From positions 200,572 through 264,571 of the forward strand of contig NZ_LNQC01000076.1 of assembly GCF_001651855.1 (NCBI RefSeq): DNA of 64,000 nt, written 5' to 3'. Origin of the DNA: Sinorhizobium americanum. GTDB lineage: Bacteria; Pseudomonadota; Alphaproteobacteria; Rhizobiales; Rhizobiaceae. Made by a program: the position numbers and the translations under genes. The notes under the pieces were generated by a model. It did no database searches and was not told the origin of the DNA. It saw nothing but the letters and a program-made list of their open reading frames with translations. Of this stretch, positions 45,190-54,125 are shown in pieces. Positions within the stretch are counted from its first letter, which is position 1. Each line of letters begins with the position of its first letter.

Positions 45190-46701
45190 ATGAGCGAGCC
45201 CGCGACATACGATCTCTTCGTCATCGGCGGCGGCATCAACGGCGCGGGCATCGCCCGCGACGCGGCGGGGCGGGGTCTCTCCGTGCTGCTCTGCGAGAAG
45301 GACGATCTTGCTCAGGGCACCAGCTCGCGGTCCGGAAAGCTCGTTCATGGCGGCTTGCGCTATCTTGAGTACTACGAGTTCCGGCTGGTGCGCGAGGCAC
45401 TGATCGAGCGTGAGGTACTGCTCCGATCAGCGCCGCACATCATCTGGCCGATGCGCTTCGTGCTGCCGCACAATCCCGCCGACCGACCGGCCTGGCTTGT
45501 TCGGCTCGGGCTGTTTCTCTACGACCATCTCGGCGGCCGCGAACGCCTGCCGGGCACCCGGACGCTTGACCTCAGGACGGCGCCGGAAGGCGCGCCGGTC
45601 AAGACGGCCTATCACAAGGCGTTCGAATACTCCGATTGTTGGGTGGACGATGCCCGGCTGGTCATCTTGAACGCGCTCGATGCCGAGCAGCGAGGCGCCC
45701 GGGTTCTCACCCGCACCGCCTGCACGAGCATCCGCCGGCGCGGCGATCTCTGGCAGGTCGAGATGACTGATGCAGGGACCGGTGCGAGGACAGAGGTCAA
45801 GGCGCGCTGCGTCGTCAACACCGCTGGCCCCTGGGTCAACGACGTGATCGGCCGGGTCGCCGGGCTCAATTCCCATCGCAGCGTTCGGCTCGTCAAGGGC
45901 AGTCATATCGTCGTGCCGAAGTTCTGGGAGGGCCGACAGGCCTATCTCGTCCAGAATCCCGACAAGCGCGTCATCTTCATCAACCCCTATCAGAACGATC
46001 TGGCTCTGATCGGCACGACCGACATTCCCTACGAGGGACGACCGGAGGACGTAGCCGCCGATGCCGATGAGATCGGCTATCTCATGAAATCGGTGAACCG
46101 CTATTTCAAGCAGCAGCTCAGCGATTCGGACATTATCCAGTGCTTTTCCGGCGTCCGGCCGCTTTACGACGACAATGCCGAGAACCCGTCGGCCGTGACG
46201 CGCGACTATATTTTCGAGCTGGATGCGGCAAACGGCAAGGCGCCGCTGCTTTCCGTCTTCGGCGGCAAGATCACCACCTTCCGCAAGCTTTCCGAACATG
46301 CGCTGGAGCGACTGGAACCCTTCTTTCCGAAAATCGGGCCAGCCTGGACCGCGGGTGCCCACCTGCCGGGCGGCAACATGGCGGGGGCGGATTTCGACCA
46401 CTTCCTCGGCGAGCTGCGGGCCCGCTATCGCTGGCTGCCGGCCGATCTGTTGAAGCACTATGCCAGGCTTTACGGCACGCGGACCCACGCGCTGATCGAC
46501 GACGCCTCCTCGCTCGACGAGCTCGGCACGGCCTTCAGCCGGCTTTTCCGCGAGCGCGAAGCCCGCTTCCTGATCGAGACCGAATGGGCGCGGACGGCCG
46601 AGGATCTGCTCGAGCGCCGCACCAAGCATGGCCTGCATATGAGCGAAACCGAGAAGCGGGCCTTCGGCGGTTGGCTTAAGGGCCAGCAGGCGGCGGCATG
46701 A
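45190..46701 (+). CDS. eryB: FAD-dependent glycerol-3-phosphate dehydrogenase-like enzyme (erythritol-4-phosphate dehydrogenase)
   Basis: 503 residues, the size of GlpD. The FAD motif DLFVIGGGINGAGIARDAAG is at residues 8-27, followed by GTSSRSGKLVHGGLRYLE, a hallmark of GlpD proteins. The C-terminal cap domain is present (about 390-503). In the ery context the expected reaction is oxidation of L-erythritol 4-phosphate to 3-tetrulose 4-phosphate with electrons passed to the membrane. Plain glycerol-3-phosphate use cannot be excluded. A GGGACGG lies before the ATG. Confidence 0.85.
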   Translation: MSEPATYDLFVIGGGINGAGIARDAAGRGLSVLLCEKDDLAQGTSSRSGKLVHGGLRYLEYYEFRLVREALIEREVLLRSAPHIIWPMRFVLPHNPADRPAWLVRLGLFLYDHLGGRERLPGTRTLDLRTAPEGAPVKTAYHKAFEYSDCWVDDARLVILNALDAEQRGARVLTRTACTSIRRRGDLWQVEMTDAGTGARTEVKARCVVNTAGPWVNDVIGRVAGLNSHRSVRLVKGSHIVVPKFWEGRQAYLVQNPDKRVIFINPYQNDLALIGTTDIPYEGRPEDVAADADEIGYLMKSVNRYFKQQLSDSDIIQCFSGVRPLYDDNAENPSAVTRDYIFELDAANGKAPLLSVFGGKITTFRKLSEHALERLEPFFPKIGPAWTAGAHLPGGNMAGADFDHFLGELRARYRWLPADLLKHYARLYGTRTHALIDDASSLDELGTAFSRLFREREARFLIETEWARTAEDLLERRTKHGLHMSETEKRAFGGWLKGQQAAA

Positions 46702-46715
46702 GAAGGGGGCAGGCG

Positions 46716-47771
46716 ATGTTGCGAAGCTCCGAATTCGAAGCGCTTCTGGATCTGTCGGCGCGCATCGGCGCCGATCCGGAGCTCGTCCAGGGCGCCGGCG
46801 GCAATACCTCGATCAAGGAGGGCGATACCCTCTGGATCAAGGCCTCGGGACTTTGGCTCGCCGAGGCCCGGGCTCGCGATATCATGGTGCCGGTCGCGCT
46901 CGATCCGCTGCTTGACGCGCTGGAGCGCGACGATCCGGCGGCGGAGAAGGCCCAGGACTTCGTCATCGAAGAGCTCAACCCTTCCGGGCTCCGGCCGTCG
47001 ATCGAAACCACCGTGCATGCGCTGATGCCGCAGAAGGTGGTCATCCATGTCCATTGCGTGGCGACGATCGCAGCCGCGGTGCAGACCAACGCTGCGGCCA
47101 TCGCGGCGGAGAGGCTTGCCGGCATTCCCTATGCCTTCGTGCCCTATGCCCGTCCCGGCCTGCCGCTCGCCAGAGCAATCGGCGAACGCATCGATGCGGA
47201 CACGGCCGCGCTGGTGCTCGGCAATCACGGGCTGGCGGTCGCTGGCGACACGATCGAGGATGCGGCGCTTCTGCTTGTCGATGTCTCCGATCGCTTTGCC
47301 GGCCTCGTGCGCCAGGCTCCGGCCGCGGACCTGCAGGCGCTGTCGCGCCTTGCGGTAAACAGTGCATATCGACTTCCGGAGGACGAGAGACTGCATGACG
47401 CCGCAACCGATCTCGAAAGCTGCAGGATCGCCGCCGGCGGCAGCCTCTATCCCGACCATGTGATCTTTCTCGGCAAGGGGTCGGTCATCGCCGCGCCAGG
47501 GGACACGGCTCTTTCGGTCGAGGCGCGCTTTCTTGAAGCCCGAGAGACGTTGCCGCCGGTTCTGCTTTTCCCAGGCAAAGGGGTGTTGGTCCTCAAGGAT
47601 ATGACCGCCGGTGCGCTTGCGATGGCCCGTTGCCTTTCCGATGTGGCAGCACGCATTCCGGCGAGCGCGCGGCTGCGCTACCTGACAGATGCCGAAAATG
47701 CCGAGCTTCTCGGTTGGGATGCGGAAAAATACCGTCAGCAGCTGAACCGCGCCGGGCAGGTGCTGCAATGA
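46716..47771 (+). CDS. Class II aldolase/adducin-family protein
   Basis: 351 residues from ATG 46716 (AAGGGGG upstream); ATG 46698 overlaps the previous stop and is an alternative. GAGGNTSIKEG (phosphate-binding, about residues 25-35), HVHCVAT (metal ligands) and LGNHGLAV match class II aldolases, in the branch that resembles the aldolase half of bifunctional rhamnulose-phosphate aldolases. It probably cleaves a ketose phosphate into dihydroxyacetone phosphate and an aldehyde. Its presence in an ery operon suggests an extra substrate, such as a pentulose phosphate. Confidence 0.82.
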   Translation: MLRSSEFEALLDLSARIGADPELVQGAGGNTSIKEGDTLWIKASGLWLAEARARDIMVPVALDPLLDALERDDPAAEKAQDFVIEELNPSGLRPSIETTVHALMPQKVVIHVHCVATIAAAVQTNAAAIAAERLAGIPYAFVPYARPGLPLARAIGERIDADTAALVLGNHGLAVAGDTIEDAALLLVDVSDRFAGLVRQAPAADLQALSRLAVNSAYRLPEDERLHDAATDLESCRIAAGGSLYPDHVIFLGKGSVIAAPGDTALSVEARFLEARETLPPVLLFPGKGVLVLKDMTAGALAMARCLSDVAARIPASARLRYLTDAENAELLGWDAEKYRQQLNRAGQVLQ

Positions 47772-49051
47772 GCGGGGCAGGCGGGCTCGTCCTCGGCATC
47801 GATATGGGCACGTCCGGTGCCCGTGCCGTGGCGATGGACGAGGCCGGGAACGTCGCCTCCTCGGGCGCCGCCAAGCTCGCCGCCTTTTCCGAGGACCATC
47901 GTGATCCGATGGGTTGGTGGAAGGCAGTGCAGGCAGCACTTCTGGAGGCGCTTGCGGCAATCGATCCAGCACGCGTGCGTGCAATCAGCATCGACGGCAC
48001 GTCCGGGACGATGCTGCCGGTTACGGCCGACGGCGCGCCGCTGGCAGCGCCGCTAATGTACAACGACCCGGTCAACGACCCCGCCGTTCTTGGTCGCATC
48101 GCCGCACAGGCGCCGCAGGAAAGCGCCGCGCACGGCGCGACCTCCGGTCTCGCCAGGCTGCTGGCGTTTCAGTCGCTGCCGGGCATTTTCCGTGTGATCC
48201 ACCAGGCCGACTGGCTCGCCGGGCATCTGTCCGGCCTCTACGATGTCACCGACGAGAACAACGCGCTGAAGACCGGCTACGATCCGGTCGACCGCTGCTG
48301 GCCGGACTGGTTGGCGAGGACCGATGCCCGGGTCGAGCTGCTGCCGACCGTCCTGCCGGCCGGCGCGCCCGTCGCGACGATTTCGCCGGCGGCGTCGGAC
48401 GCCTTCGGACTGCCGGGGGACACGGTCGTTGTCGCCGGCACGACGGACGGCTGCGCCTCGTTCCTCGCCACCGGCGCCGACAGGCCGGGCGACGGCGTCA
48501 GCGCGCTCGGCACGACCCTGACGGTGAAGATGCTGTCGGACCGGCCATTGTTCGCGCCGGATTATGGGCTCTACAGCCATCGGATCGGCGACATGTGGCT
48601 TGCCGGCGGTGCCTCCAATACCGGCGGTGCGGTGCTTGCCGCGCATTTTCGCGCCGAGCGGATCGCCGAACTCTCGGCGGAGATCGATCCGATGACGGAG
48701 ACCGGTCTCGATTTCTACCCGTTGACGAAGCCTGGCGAACGCTTTCCGATCGCCGATCCCGCGCTTTTGCCGCGCATGACGCCACGTCCGGCGAATGACG
48801 CGGAGTTCCTGAAGGCGATTTTCGAGGGGATCGCGGCCGTCGAGAGCCTCGCCTATGAGCGGCTCGCATCTCTCGGCGGCCCACCGCTTCGCTCGGTCCG
48901 CAGCGTCGGTGGCGGCGCCGGAAACCCGGCGTGGACGGCCATCCGCGCCCGCAAACTCGGCGTGCCATTTCTGCCGGCGCTTTCCGACGAGGCGGCTGCC
49001 GGCACGGCGCGACTGGCACTGGCCGGTGCCAGGGAAGCGGGCGTGTTATGA
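47768..49051 (+). CDS. FGGY-family carbohydrate kinase, ribulokinase-like
   Basis: 427 residues from ATG 47768 (4-bp overlap with the aldolase), shorter than typical 480-550-residue FGGY kinases. It starts LVLGIDMGTSGARAVAMD and has SIDGTSGTMLPV, then GTTDGCASF. The short form resembles the cyanobacterial/plant D-ribulose kinase group. A ribulose or xylulose kinase step would suit pentitols such as adonitol or L-arabitol. Substrate assignment is tentative. Confidence 0.78.
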   Translation: MSGAGGLVLGIDMGTSGARAVAMDEAGNVASSGAAKLAAFSEDHRDPMGWWKAVQAALLEALAAIDPARVRAISIDGTSGTMLPVTADGAPLAAPLMYNDPVNDPAVLGRIAAQAPQESAAHGATSGLARLLAFQSLPGIFRVIHQADWLAGHLSGLYDVTDENNALKTGYDPVDRCWPDWLARTDARVELLPTVLPAGAPVATISPAASDAFGLPGDTVVVAGTTDGCASFLATGADRPGDGVSALGTTLTVKMLSDRPLFAPDYGLYSHRIGDMWLAGGASNTGGAVLAAHFRAERIAELSAEIDPMTETGLDFYPLTKPGERFPIADPALLPRMTPRPANDAEFLKAIFEGIAAVESLAYERLASLGGPPLRSVRSVGGGAGNPAWTAIRARKLGVPFLPALSDEAAAGTARLALAGAREAGVL

Positions 49052-49893
49052 GTGCCGTCCGGACCATCCCCGGCCTCTCGGCGATCGCCGAGGCCTATGA
49101 TGCCTTCCTCGTCGACCAGTTTGGAGTCCTCAGAGACGGGCGCGGGCCCTATCCGGGCGCCGCCGAGACGCTTGTCCGCCTCAAGCACGCCGGCAAACGC
49201 ATCATAATTCTTTCGAATTCCGGCAAGCGCTCGGCGGAAAACGACCGCCGATTGGCAGCGCTCGGCTTCGAGCCCGGCAGCTGGGACTGGTTCCTGACCT
49301 CGGGCGAGGTTGCCTGGCAGCTGCTCAGGCGGGAACAGGCAACCGCAGCGGGAGGGATGCGCAAATGCCTGCTGATCAGCCGCGACGGCGACCTGTCACC
49401 GCTTAAAGGCCTCGATCTCGTCCGAACGGAGAGCGGCGAAGCGGCCGATATCGTGCTGCTCGCTGGAAGCGAGGGGGACGTCCATTCGCTTGGCTATTAT
49501 GAGGATTTGCTCCGGCCGGCGGCGCGGCGCGGCATTCCGTGCCTCTGCACCAATCCGGACAAGGTGATGCTGACGCGCACTGGACATGCCTTCGGCGCCG
49601 GACGCCTCGCCGAGCTCTATGAAAGCCTCGGCGGCAAGGTCCGCTGGATTGGCAAGCCGTTTCCCGACATTTACGACTTCGCGCTCGATTTTCTCGGCCG
49701 GCCCGATCCGGCGCGGGTCTTCGCGATCGGCGACAGCGTCGAGCACGACATCGCCGGCGCGGCCTCTGCCGGGCTCGGCTCGGCGCTGGTCGCCACCGGC
49801 ATTCTCGAACAGCAGTCGGAGGAGGAGCGCCGAAGGCTCTTTGCGGCACACGGCGCATCGCCCGATTTCATCCTCCCGAGATTTCTTTGGTAG
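49048..49893 (+). CDS. HAD-superfamily class IIA hydrolase-like protein (TIGR01459 type)
   Basis: 281 residues from ATG 49048, overlapping the kinase stop by 4 bp. Motif I reads FLVDQFGVLRDG: the nucleophile Asp is present but the usual second Asp (DxD) is Phe. Motif II (ILSNSG), the motif III lysine (GKPFPDIY) and the motif IV acids (GDSVEHD) are normal. The family may be a phosphatase with atypical acid/base, or inactive. A role in removing a dead-end sugar phosphate is possible. Confidence 0.78.
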   Translation: MSAVRTIPGLSAIAEAYDAFLVDQFGVLRDGRGPYPGAAETLVRLKHAGKRIIILSNSGKRSAENDRRLAALGFEPGSWDWFLTSGEVAWQLLRREQATAAGGMRKCLLISRDGDLSPLKGLDLVRTESGEAADIVLLAGSEGDVHSLGYYEDLLRPAARRGIPCLCTNPDKVMLTRTGHAFGAGRLAELYESLGGKVRWIGKPFPDIYDFALDFLGRPDPARVFAIGDSVEHDIAGAASAGLGSALVATGILEQQSEEERRRLFAAHGASPDFILPRFLW

Positions 49894-49907
49894 CCAGGAG
49901 ACCGGCC

Positions 49908-50834
49908 ATGGCCTTCACGCTTTCGCTCAACACCAATCCCCTGGTCAACCGCTTCGCCGAGCCGGACGATCTGATCGACACGATCGCCACGAAAATCCGC
50001 ATCGGCTACGTGCAGCTCACCCACGAATTCGTCAATCCGGGATGGCCGCCGGCGACGATTAGCAAGCTGACCCGGCAGTTCCGGGCGGCGCTTGCCCGCA
50101 CCGGCGTCAAGATCACCTCGGGCATGACCGGGCCCTATGGCCGGCTGAACCATTTCGGCCACCCCGACCCGGACGTGCGCCGCTACTATGTCAACTGGTT
50201 CAAGACCTTCGCCGATATCTCGGCCGAACTCGGTGCCTCCGCCATCGGTACGCAGTTTGCGATCTTCACGTTGAAAGACTACCACGACCCGGTTCGCCGC
50301 GAGGAACTGATGGCGATCGCCATCGATTGCTGGCGCGGCGTGGCGGAGCACGGGAAGGCGGCCGGGCTCTCCTATGTCTTCTGGGAGCCGATGTCGGTCG
50401 GCCGCGAATTCGGCCACACGATCGTGGCATGCCGGGAGTTCGACCGTCGCCTCGCCCAGGCCGAGTTGCCGATCCCGATGAAGATGATGGTCGATATCGA
50501 TCATGGCGACGTCACTTCGGACAATCCCGCCGATATTGATCCCTATTCCTGGGCGGAAGCCTTTCCGCGGCAATCGCCGATCATTCACGTCAAGCAGTCG
50601 TCAATGAACAAGGGTGGCCATTGGCCCTTTACCGCAACCTACAACAAGGATGGCCGAATCACGCCCGAGCGGCTGCTCGATGCGGTGAGAAGGGGCGGGG
50701 GAACGGACAACGAAATCTGCCTCGAACTATCGTTCCGCGAACGCGAGCCGAGCGATCACCAGGTCGTCGAGATGATCCGCGAGTCGGTGGAATTCTGGGA
50801 GCCTCACATCGATACGGGCTTTAATGATCGATGA
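49908..50834 (+). CDS. eryC: EryC-like TIM-barrel sugar-phosphate isomerase/epimerase
   Basis: 308 residues from ATG 49908, with CAGGAG upstream. It has the xylose-isomerase-like TIM-barrel fold: AFTLSLNTNPLVNRF start, YVFWEPMSVGREFG, MKMMVDIDHGD (metal-binding acid and His) and ICLELSFRERE. In Brucella, EryC interconverts L- and D-3-tetrulose 4-phosphate. It is the last gene of the long operon that begins at the binding-protein gene, followed by an AT-rich regulatory stretch. Confidence 0.82.
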   Translation: MAFTLSLNTNPLVNRFAEPDDLIDTIATKIRIGYVQLTHEFVNPGWPPATISKLTRQFRAALARTGVKITSGMTGPYGRLNHFGHPDPDVRRYYVNWFKTFADISAELGASAIGTQFAIFTLKDYHDPVRREELMAIAIDCWRGVAEHGKAAGLSYVFWEPMSVGREFGHTIVACREFDRRLAQAELPIPMKMMVDIDHGDVTSDNPADIDPYSWAEAFPRQSPIIHVKQSSMNKGGHWPFTATYNKDGRITPERLLDAVRRGGGTDNEICLELSFREREPSDHQVVEMIRESVEFWEPHIDTGFNDR

Positions 50835-50948
50835 AAAATCACAAAGTAAAATAACAAAATATCGCCTCGTGAATTGAAAAATCACATCCTTGTGTTATGT
50901 TTTTGATGGGAAGCGGGCTTTGGACCCCGCCGAAAAGGGACTATCACA
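50833..50948 (+). promoter_or_regulatory. AT-rich promoter region with an 11-bp direct repeat upstream of the DeoR gene
   Basis: GAAAAATCACA occurs at 50833-50843 and again, identical, at 50876-50886. The second copy continues into CACA-tcct-TGTG, a short inverted repeat. These look like binding sites for the DeoR-family protein encoded next. AAAAGGGA precedes the GTG start by about 8 nt. Confidence 0.55.
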
Positions 50949-51734
50949 GTGAAACCGGAAGACCGGCGACAGACGATCATGGACGTTCTGATGGAGGCGG
51001 GAACGGCCTCTGTCGAAGACCTTTCGATTCGCTTCGGTGTCAGCAAGATGACGGTGCATCGCGACCTCGACGACCTGGAGCAGGCCGGTCTGCTGCGCAA
51101 GGTCCATGGCGGCGCGTCGATCCAGTCGAGTCCGCAATTCGAGAGCGACTTCCGCTACCGCGAAAAGATCGCCACGGCGGAGAAGCGACGGATTGCCGAA
51201 CATGCCGCAACGCTGATCGAGCCCGGCCAGAGCATCATCATCGACGACAGTTCCACCGCCGGTGCGATTGCCGCCTGCCTCAAGGACATCCGCCCGCTCA
51301 CCGTCATCACCAACAATCTCGGCGTGATTGCCGAACTGTCGGGCGCACCGGGCATCAACCTGATCGCGCTCGGTGGCCAGTACAGCAAGAAATTCAACGG
51401 CTTCTTCGGCATCGTCACGGAAGAAGCGCTGCGATCGCTCCGGGCCGACGTCGCCTTCCTATCGAGTTCGGCAATCGAAGGCGTCACGGCGTTCCACCAG
51501 GACCAGGAGGTCGTGCAGACAAAGCGGCAGATGATGAAATCGGCGACGCGCAAATACCTGCTCGTCGATCATGGCAAGTTCGGCCGTTCCGCCCTGCATT
51601 TCCTGACCGGGCTCGACGTTTTCGATGCGGTTCTGACCGGCAGCGAGGTTTCGCAAGACCATGCCGCCACCCTCGGCGAGGCCGGCATCAAGCTCATCAC
51701 TGTCAGCGACCAGAAGATAGCGGAGAAGGCATGA
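50949..51734 (+). CDS. DeoR-family transcriptional regulator of the polyol locus
   Basis: A 261-residue protein starting at GTG 50949. The N-terminal helix-turn-helix (SVEDLSIRFGVSKMTVHRDL) and the C-terminal DeoR sensor domain (IIDDSSTAGAIAACL; NNLGVIAEL; AFLSSSAIEG) are clear. The order DeoR-tpiA2-rpiB is that found after the ery operon in Brucella. The likely effector is a sugar phosphate of the pathway. The stop overlaps the tpiA2 ATG by 4 bp. Confidence 0.9.
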   Translation: MKPEDRRQTIMDVLMEAGTASVEDLSIRFGVSKMTVHRDLDDLEQAGLLRKVHGGASIQSSPQFESDFRYREKIATAEKRRIAEHAATLIEPGQSIIIDDSSTAGAIAACLKDIRPLTVITNNLGVIAELSGAPGINLIALGGQYSKKFNGFFGIVTEEALRSLRADVAFLSSSAIEGVTAFHQDQEVVQTKRQMMKSATRKYLLVDHGKFGRSALHFLTGLDVFDAVLTGSEVSQDHAATLGEAGIKLITVSDQKIAEKA

Positions 51735-52498
51735 GCAAGTCGCGGGTCTGGGTCGGCACCAGCTGGAAGATGAACAAGACGCTGTCGCAGGCGATGGTCT
51801 TTGCCGAGGGCCTGGCGGCTGCCGATGCGGAGCGCGACCCGCGCATCCAGCGCTTCGTCATACCGCCGTTTACGGCGGTCCGTGAGGTGAAGGCGACGCT
51901 CAAGGAGACGAGTGTCAAGGTCGGCGCCCAGAACATGCATTGGGACGATGCCGGCGCCTGGACCGGCGAGATTTCTCCCTTGATGCTGACGGATTGCGGG
52001 CTCGATCTCGTCGAACTCGGCCACAGCGAGCGCCGCGAACATTTCGGCGAGACCGATCGCACCGTCGGGCTAAAGACGGCGGCCGCCGTCAGGCACGGTC
52101 TCGTGCCGCTGATCTGCATCGGCGAAACACTCGCCGAACGGGAGGCGGGCGAGGCGGATGCGGTCCTCAAGCGCCAGGTGGAAGGCGCGTTCGCTCTCCT
52201 CGACGGCGCCGCAAGACAGGCACCCATCCTGCTCGCCTACGAGCCCGTCTGGGCGATCGGTGTCAAGGGCATCCCGGCGACCGCCGACTATGCCGACGCC
52301 CGCCACAGGCGGATTGCCGAGGTGGCCGAAAGGGCCCTCGGCATCGCCGTGCCGGTTCTCTACGGCGGCAGCGTCAATCCTGAAAACTGCGAGGAGCTGA
52401 TTGTCCAGCCCCATATCGACGGCCTCTTCATCGGCCGCTCCGCCTGGGAGGTCGGCGGCTATCTAGACATTCTGAAGCGAGTCGCCGGCGCGATCTGA
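51731..52498 (+). CDS. tpiA2: Triosephosphate isomerase-like tetrulose-phosphate isomerase (TpiA2/EryH)
   Basis: 255 residues from ATG 51731. TIM catalytic residues are intact: Lys in TSWKMN, His in ELGHSERRE, Glu in AYEPVWAIG, and YGGSVNPEN. In Brucella, EryH (TpiA2) converts the EryC product to D-erythrulose 4-phosphate. Ordinary triosephosphate isomerase activity may also exist. It lies in the DeoR-tpiA2-rpiB operon. Confidence 0.9.
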   Translation: MSKSRVWVGTSWKMNKTLSQAMVFAEGLAAADAERDPRIQRFVIPPFTAVREVKATLKETSVKVGAQNMHWDDAGAWTGEISPLMLTDCGLDLVELGHSERREHFGETDRTVGLKTAAAVRHGLVPLICIGETLAEREAGEADAVLKRQVEGAFALLDGAARQAPILLAYEPVWAIGVKGIPATADYADARHRRIAEVAERALGIAVPVLYGGSVNPENCEELIVQPHIDGLFIGRSAWEVGGYLDILKRVAGAI

Positions 52499-52540
52499 CC
52501 GGCCGAGGGTTTGGAACAAGTGCGGAAAGGAAAAAACCCC

Positions 52541-52978
52541 ATGAAGATTGCAATTGGAGCCGATAGTGCAGGCAAGCCCTTGCTCGACGTCATCGCCGCG
52601 CATCTCGACGGCCGGAGCGGCATCGAGGTCAAGGACCTGAGCCAGGCCGGTTTCTACGCCGACCTGTCGGAAAACCTCGCAAGGACGATAACGGCCGGCG
52701 AGAACGATCGCGGCATCCTGATCTGCGGCACCGGCATCGGCGTCTGCATCTCCGCCAACAAGGTGCCCGGCATACGAGCGGCCCTCACCCACGACACCTA
52801 TTCGGCCGAGCGGGCGGCGAAATCCAACAACGCCCAGATCATCACCATGGGAGCGCGGGTCATCGGCCCGGAACTGGCGAAATCGATCGTCGATACCTGG
52901 CTCGCCTCCGAGTTCGACCCGCAAGGTCCGTCGGCCGGCAATGTCCAGGCGATCGATCGTCTGGATGCAGGCAAATAA
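52541..52978 (+). CDS. rpiB: RpiB-family isomerase (erythrose-4-phosphate-forming, EryI-like)
   Basis: 145 residues from ATG 52541 with GGAAAGGAA upstream. The RpiB/LacAB signature is clear: active-site Cys in [14 protein letters not shown] and His in [18 protein letters not shown]. Near the N-terminus the usual SDHAG reads ADSAG, a Ser replacing a conserved His, which may suit a C4 substrate. In Brucella, EryI (RpiB) gives D-erythrose 4-phosphate for the pentose phosphate pathway. A terminator follows. Confidence 0.9.
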   Translation: MKIAIGADSAGKPLLDVIAAHLDGRSGIEVKDLSQAGFYADLSENLARTITAGENDRGILICGTGIGVCISANKVPGIRAALTHDTYSAERAAKSNNAQIITMGARVIGPELAKSIVDTWLASEFDPQGPSAGNVQAIDRLDAGK

Positions 52979-53031
52979 AGCTCCCTTTCCGCATCGCCCG
53001 TGATCCTCCCTCGGGAAGTGCGGCGTTGACG

Positions 53032-53055
53032 CCCGGCAGCAATGCCGGGTGTTTT
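53032..53055 (+). terminator. Intrinsic terminator after rpiB
   Basis: CCCGGCA-gcaa-TGCCGGG followed by TGTTTTC: a 7-bp perfect stem, 4-nt loop and short T run, 53 bp after the rpiB stop codon. Confidence 0.8.
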
Positions 53056-53067
53056 CGTTGTGCTCAC

Positions 53068-54048
53068 TTACTTTTCGCTGCCGATACTCAACCCGGGCTC
53101 CTCGGCGCCGCGATAATGGCTCGGTGGAGCGCCGATGACGCGCTTGAAGGCGCGGCTGAAGGCCGCTTCAGAGTCATAGCCCAGGTGCCGTGCTACGACA
53201 GAGATGCGCATACGGTCGCGGCTCAGCCACTGGCGCGCCTGATGCATGCGCACCTGCGTCAGATAGCGCGCCGGCGTCTCGCCGACCACGGAACGAAACT
53301 GCTGGGCGAAACCGGAGCGCGAGGCGCCCATGACCTTGGCAAGGCTATCCACCGTCCAATTCTTTTCGGGATCGAGATGGATGGCGGCGATCACCCGGCC
53401 GATGGCCGGATGCCGGACCGCGGCCATCCAACCGCTGGTGTCGCCGCACCCATGCTCCACCCAGGACCGGATGATAAGCGCGGCAAGCACGTCGGCGAGG
53501 CGCGCCAGCACGCCGCCCGAGCCGACGCGGCTTGCCCCCACCTCACGCGCCATCGCTTCGAGCAAATGCGGGATTGCCGGCTCGCTGGCGGTGAGCGCGT
53601 CGATGCGCATGACGTCTGGCATCAGGCGCAACAGGGGATGCATGGCGTCGACGTTGAATTTCAGGCTGCCGCAGAACAGGATCGTCGTCTCGCCCCTGCC
53701 GCCGCCGCAGACGTCGTAGACACAGCGGCAGACCTCGCGGACCGAATAGGTCTCGAGCGGCGATAGCGGTTCACCCGGCGCGCTCGCCAGCGCATGCTCG
53801 ATGCCGCGTGGCAGCAGCACGGCGTCGCCGCGCTTCAATTCGATCCACTCGCCATCCGGAACGCGCAGCCAGCAGACGCCGCAGATGAAGTGAAAGCGCG
53901 CGGCTTCCTGGGCCGGGAAGCGAATTCCCCAGGGCGCCGCCAGCTCGCAGCGCCCGTAATCGACGCCGTCGAGGCGCAGGCCCCGCAGCATTTCGGTCAG
54001 GGAGTCGTCCGTGGTTGCGGCTGGAAATTTGGACGAATGATCAAGCAT
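53068..54048 (-). CDS. AraC-family regulator with cupin-like N-terminal domain
   Basis: 325 residues from ATG 54048; a GTG at 54084 would add 12. An N-terminal cupin domain (FHFICGVCWLRV; GDAVLLPRG) of the Cupin_6/AraC_binding type is followed by a C-terminal AraC HTH pair (VDSLAKVMGASRSGFAQQFR, and ISVVARHLGYDSEAAFSRAF) ending with the family's GAPPSHYR. It is divergent from the MFS gene and 77 bp away, suggesting it controls that transporter. Confidence 0.87.
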   Translation of the reverse strand: MLDHSSKFPAATTDDSLTEMLRGLRLDGVDYGRCELAAPWGIRFPAQEAARFHFICGVCWLRVPDGEWIELKRGDAVLLPRGIEHALASAPGEPLSPLETYSVREVCRCVYDVCGGGRGETTILFCGSLKFNVDAMHPLLRLMPDVMRIDALTASEPAIPHLLEAMAREVGASRVGSGGVLARLADVLAALIIRSWVEHGCGDTSGWMAAVRHPAIGRVIAAIHLDPEKNWTVDSLAKVMGASRSGFAQQFRSVVGETPARYLTQVRMHQARQWLSRDRMRISVVARHLGYDSEAAFSRAFKRVIGAPPSHYRGAEEPGLSIGSEK

Positions 54049-54125
54049 TCCGGAATAACTAACATGGAATGTCCAGCAGGTCACGGCTTATCTAACGAGG
54101 ACTCGGATCGTTGGAGATTGGTTTG

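Noticed and set aside
50897-52498. A 533-codon frame suggesting a fusion upstream of tpiA2
   Set aside because: The first 278 codons overlap the DeoR gene out of register; tpiA2 has its own ATG at 51731 in an ATGA overlap.
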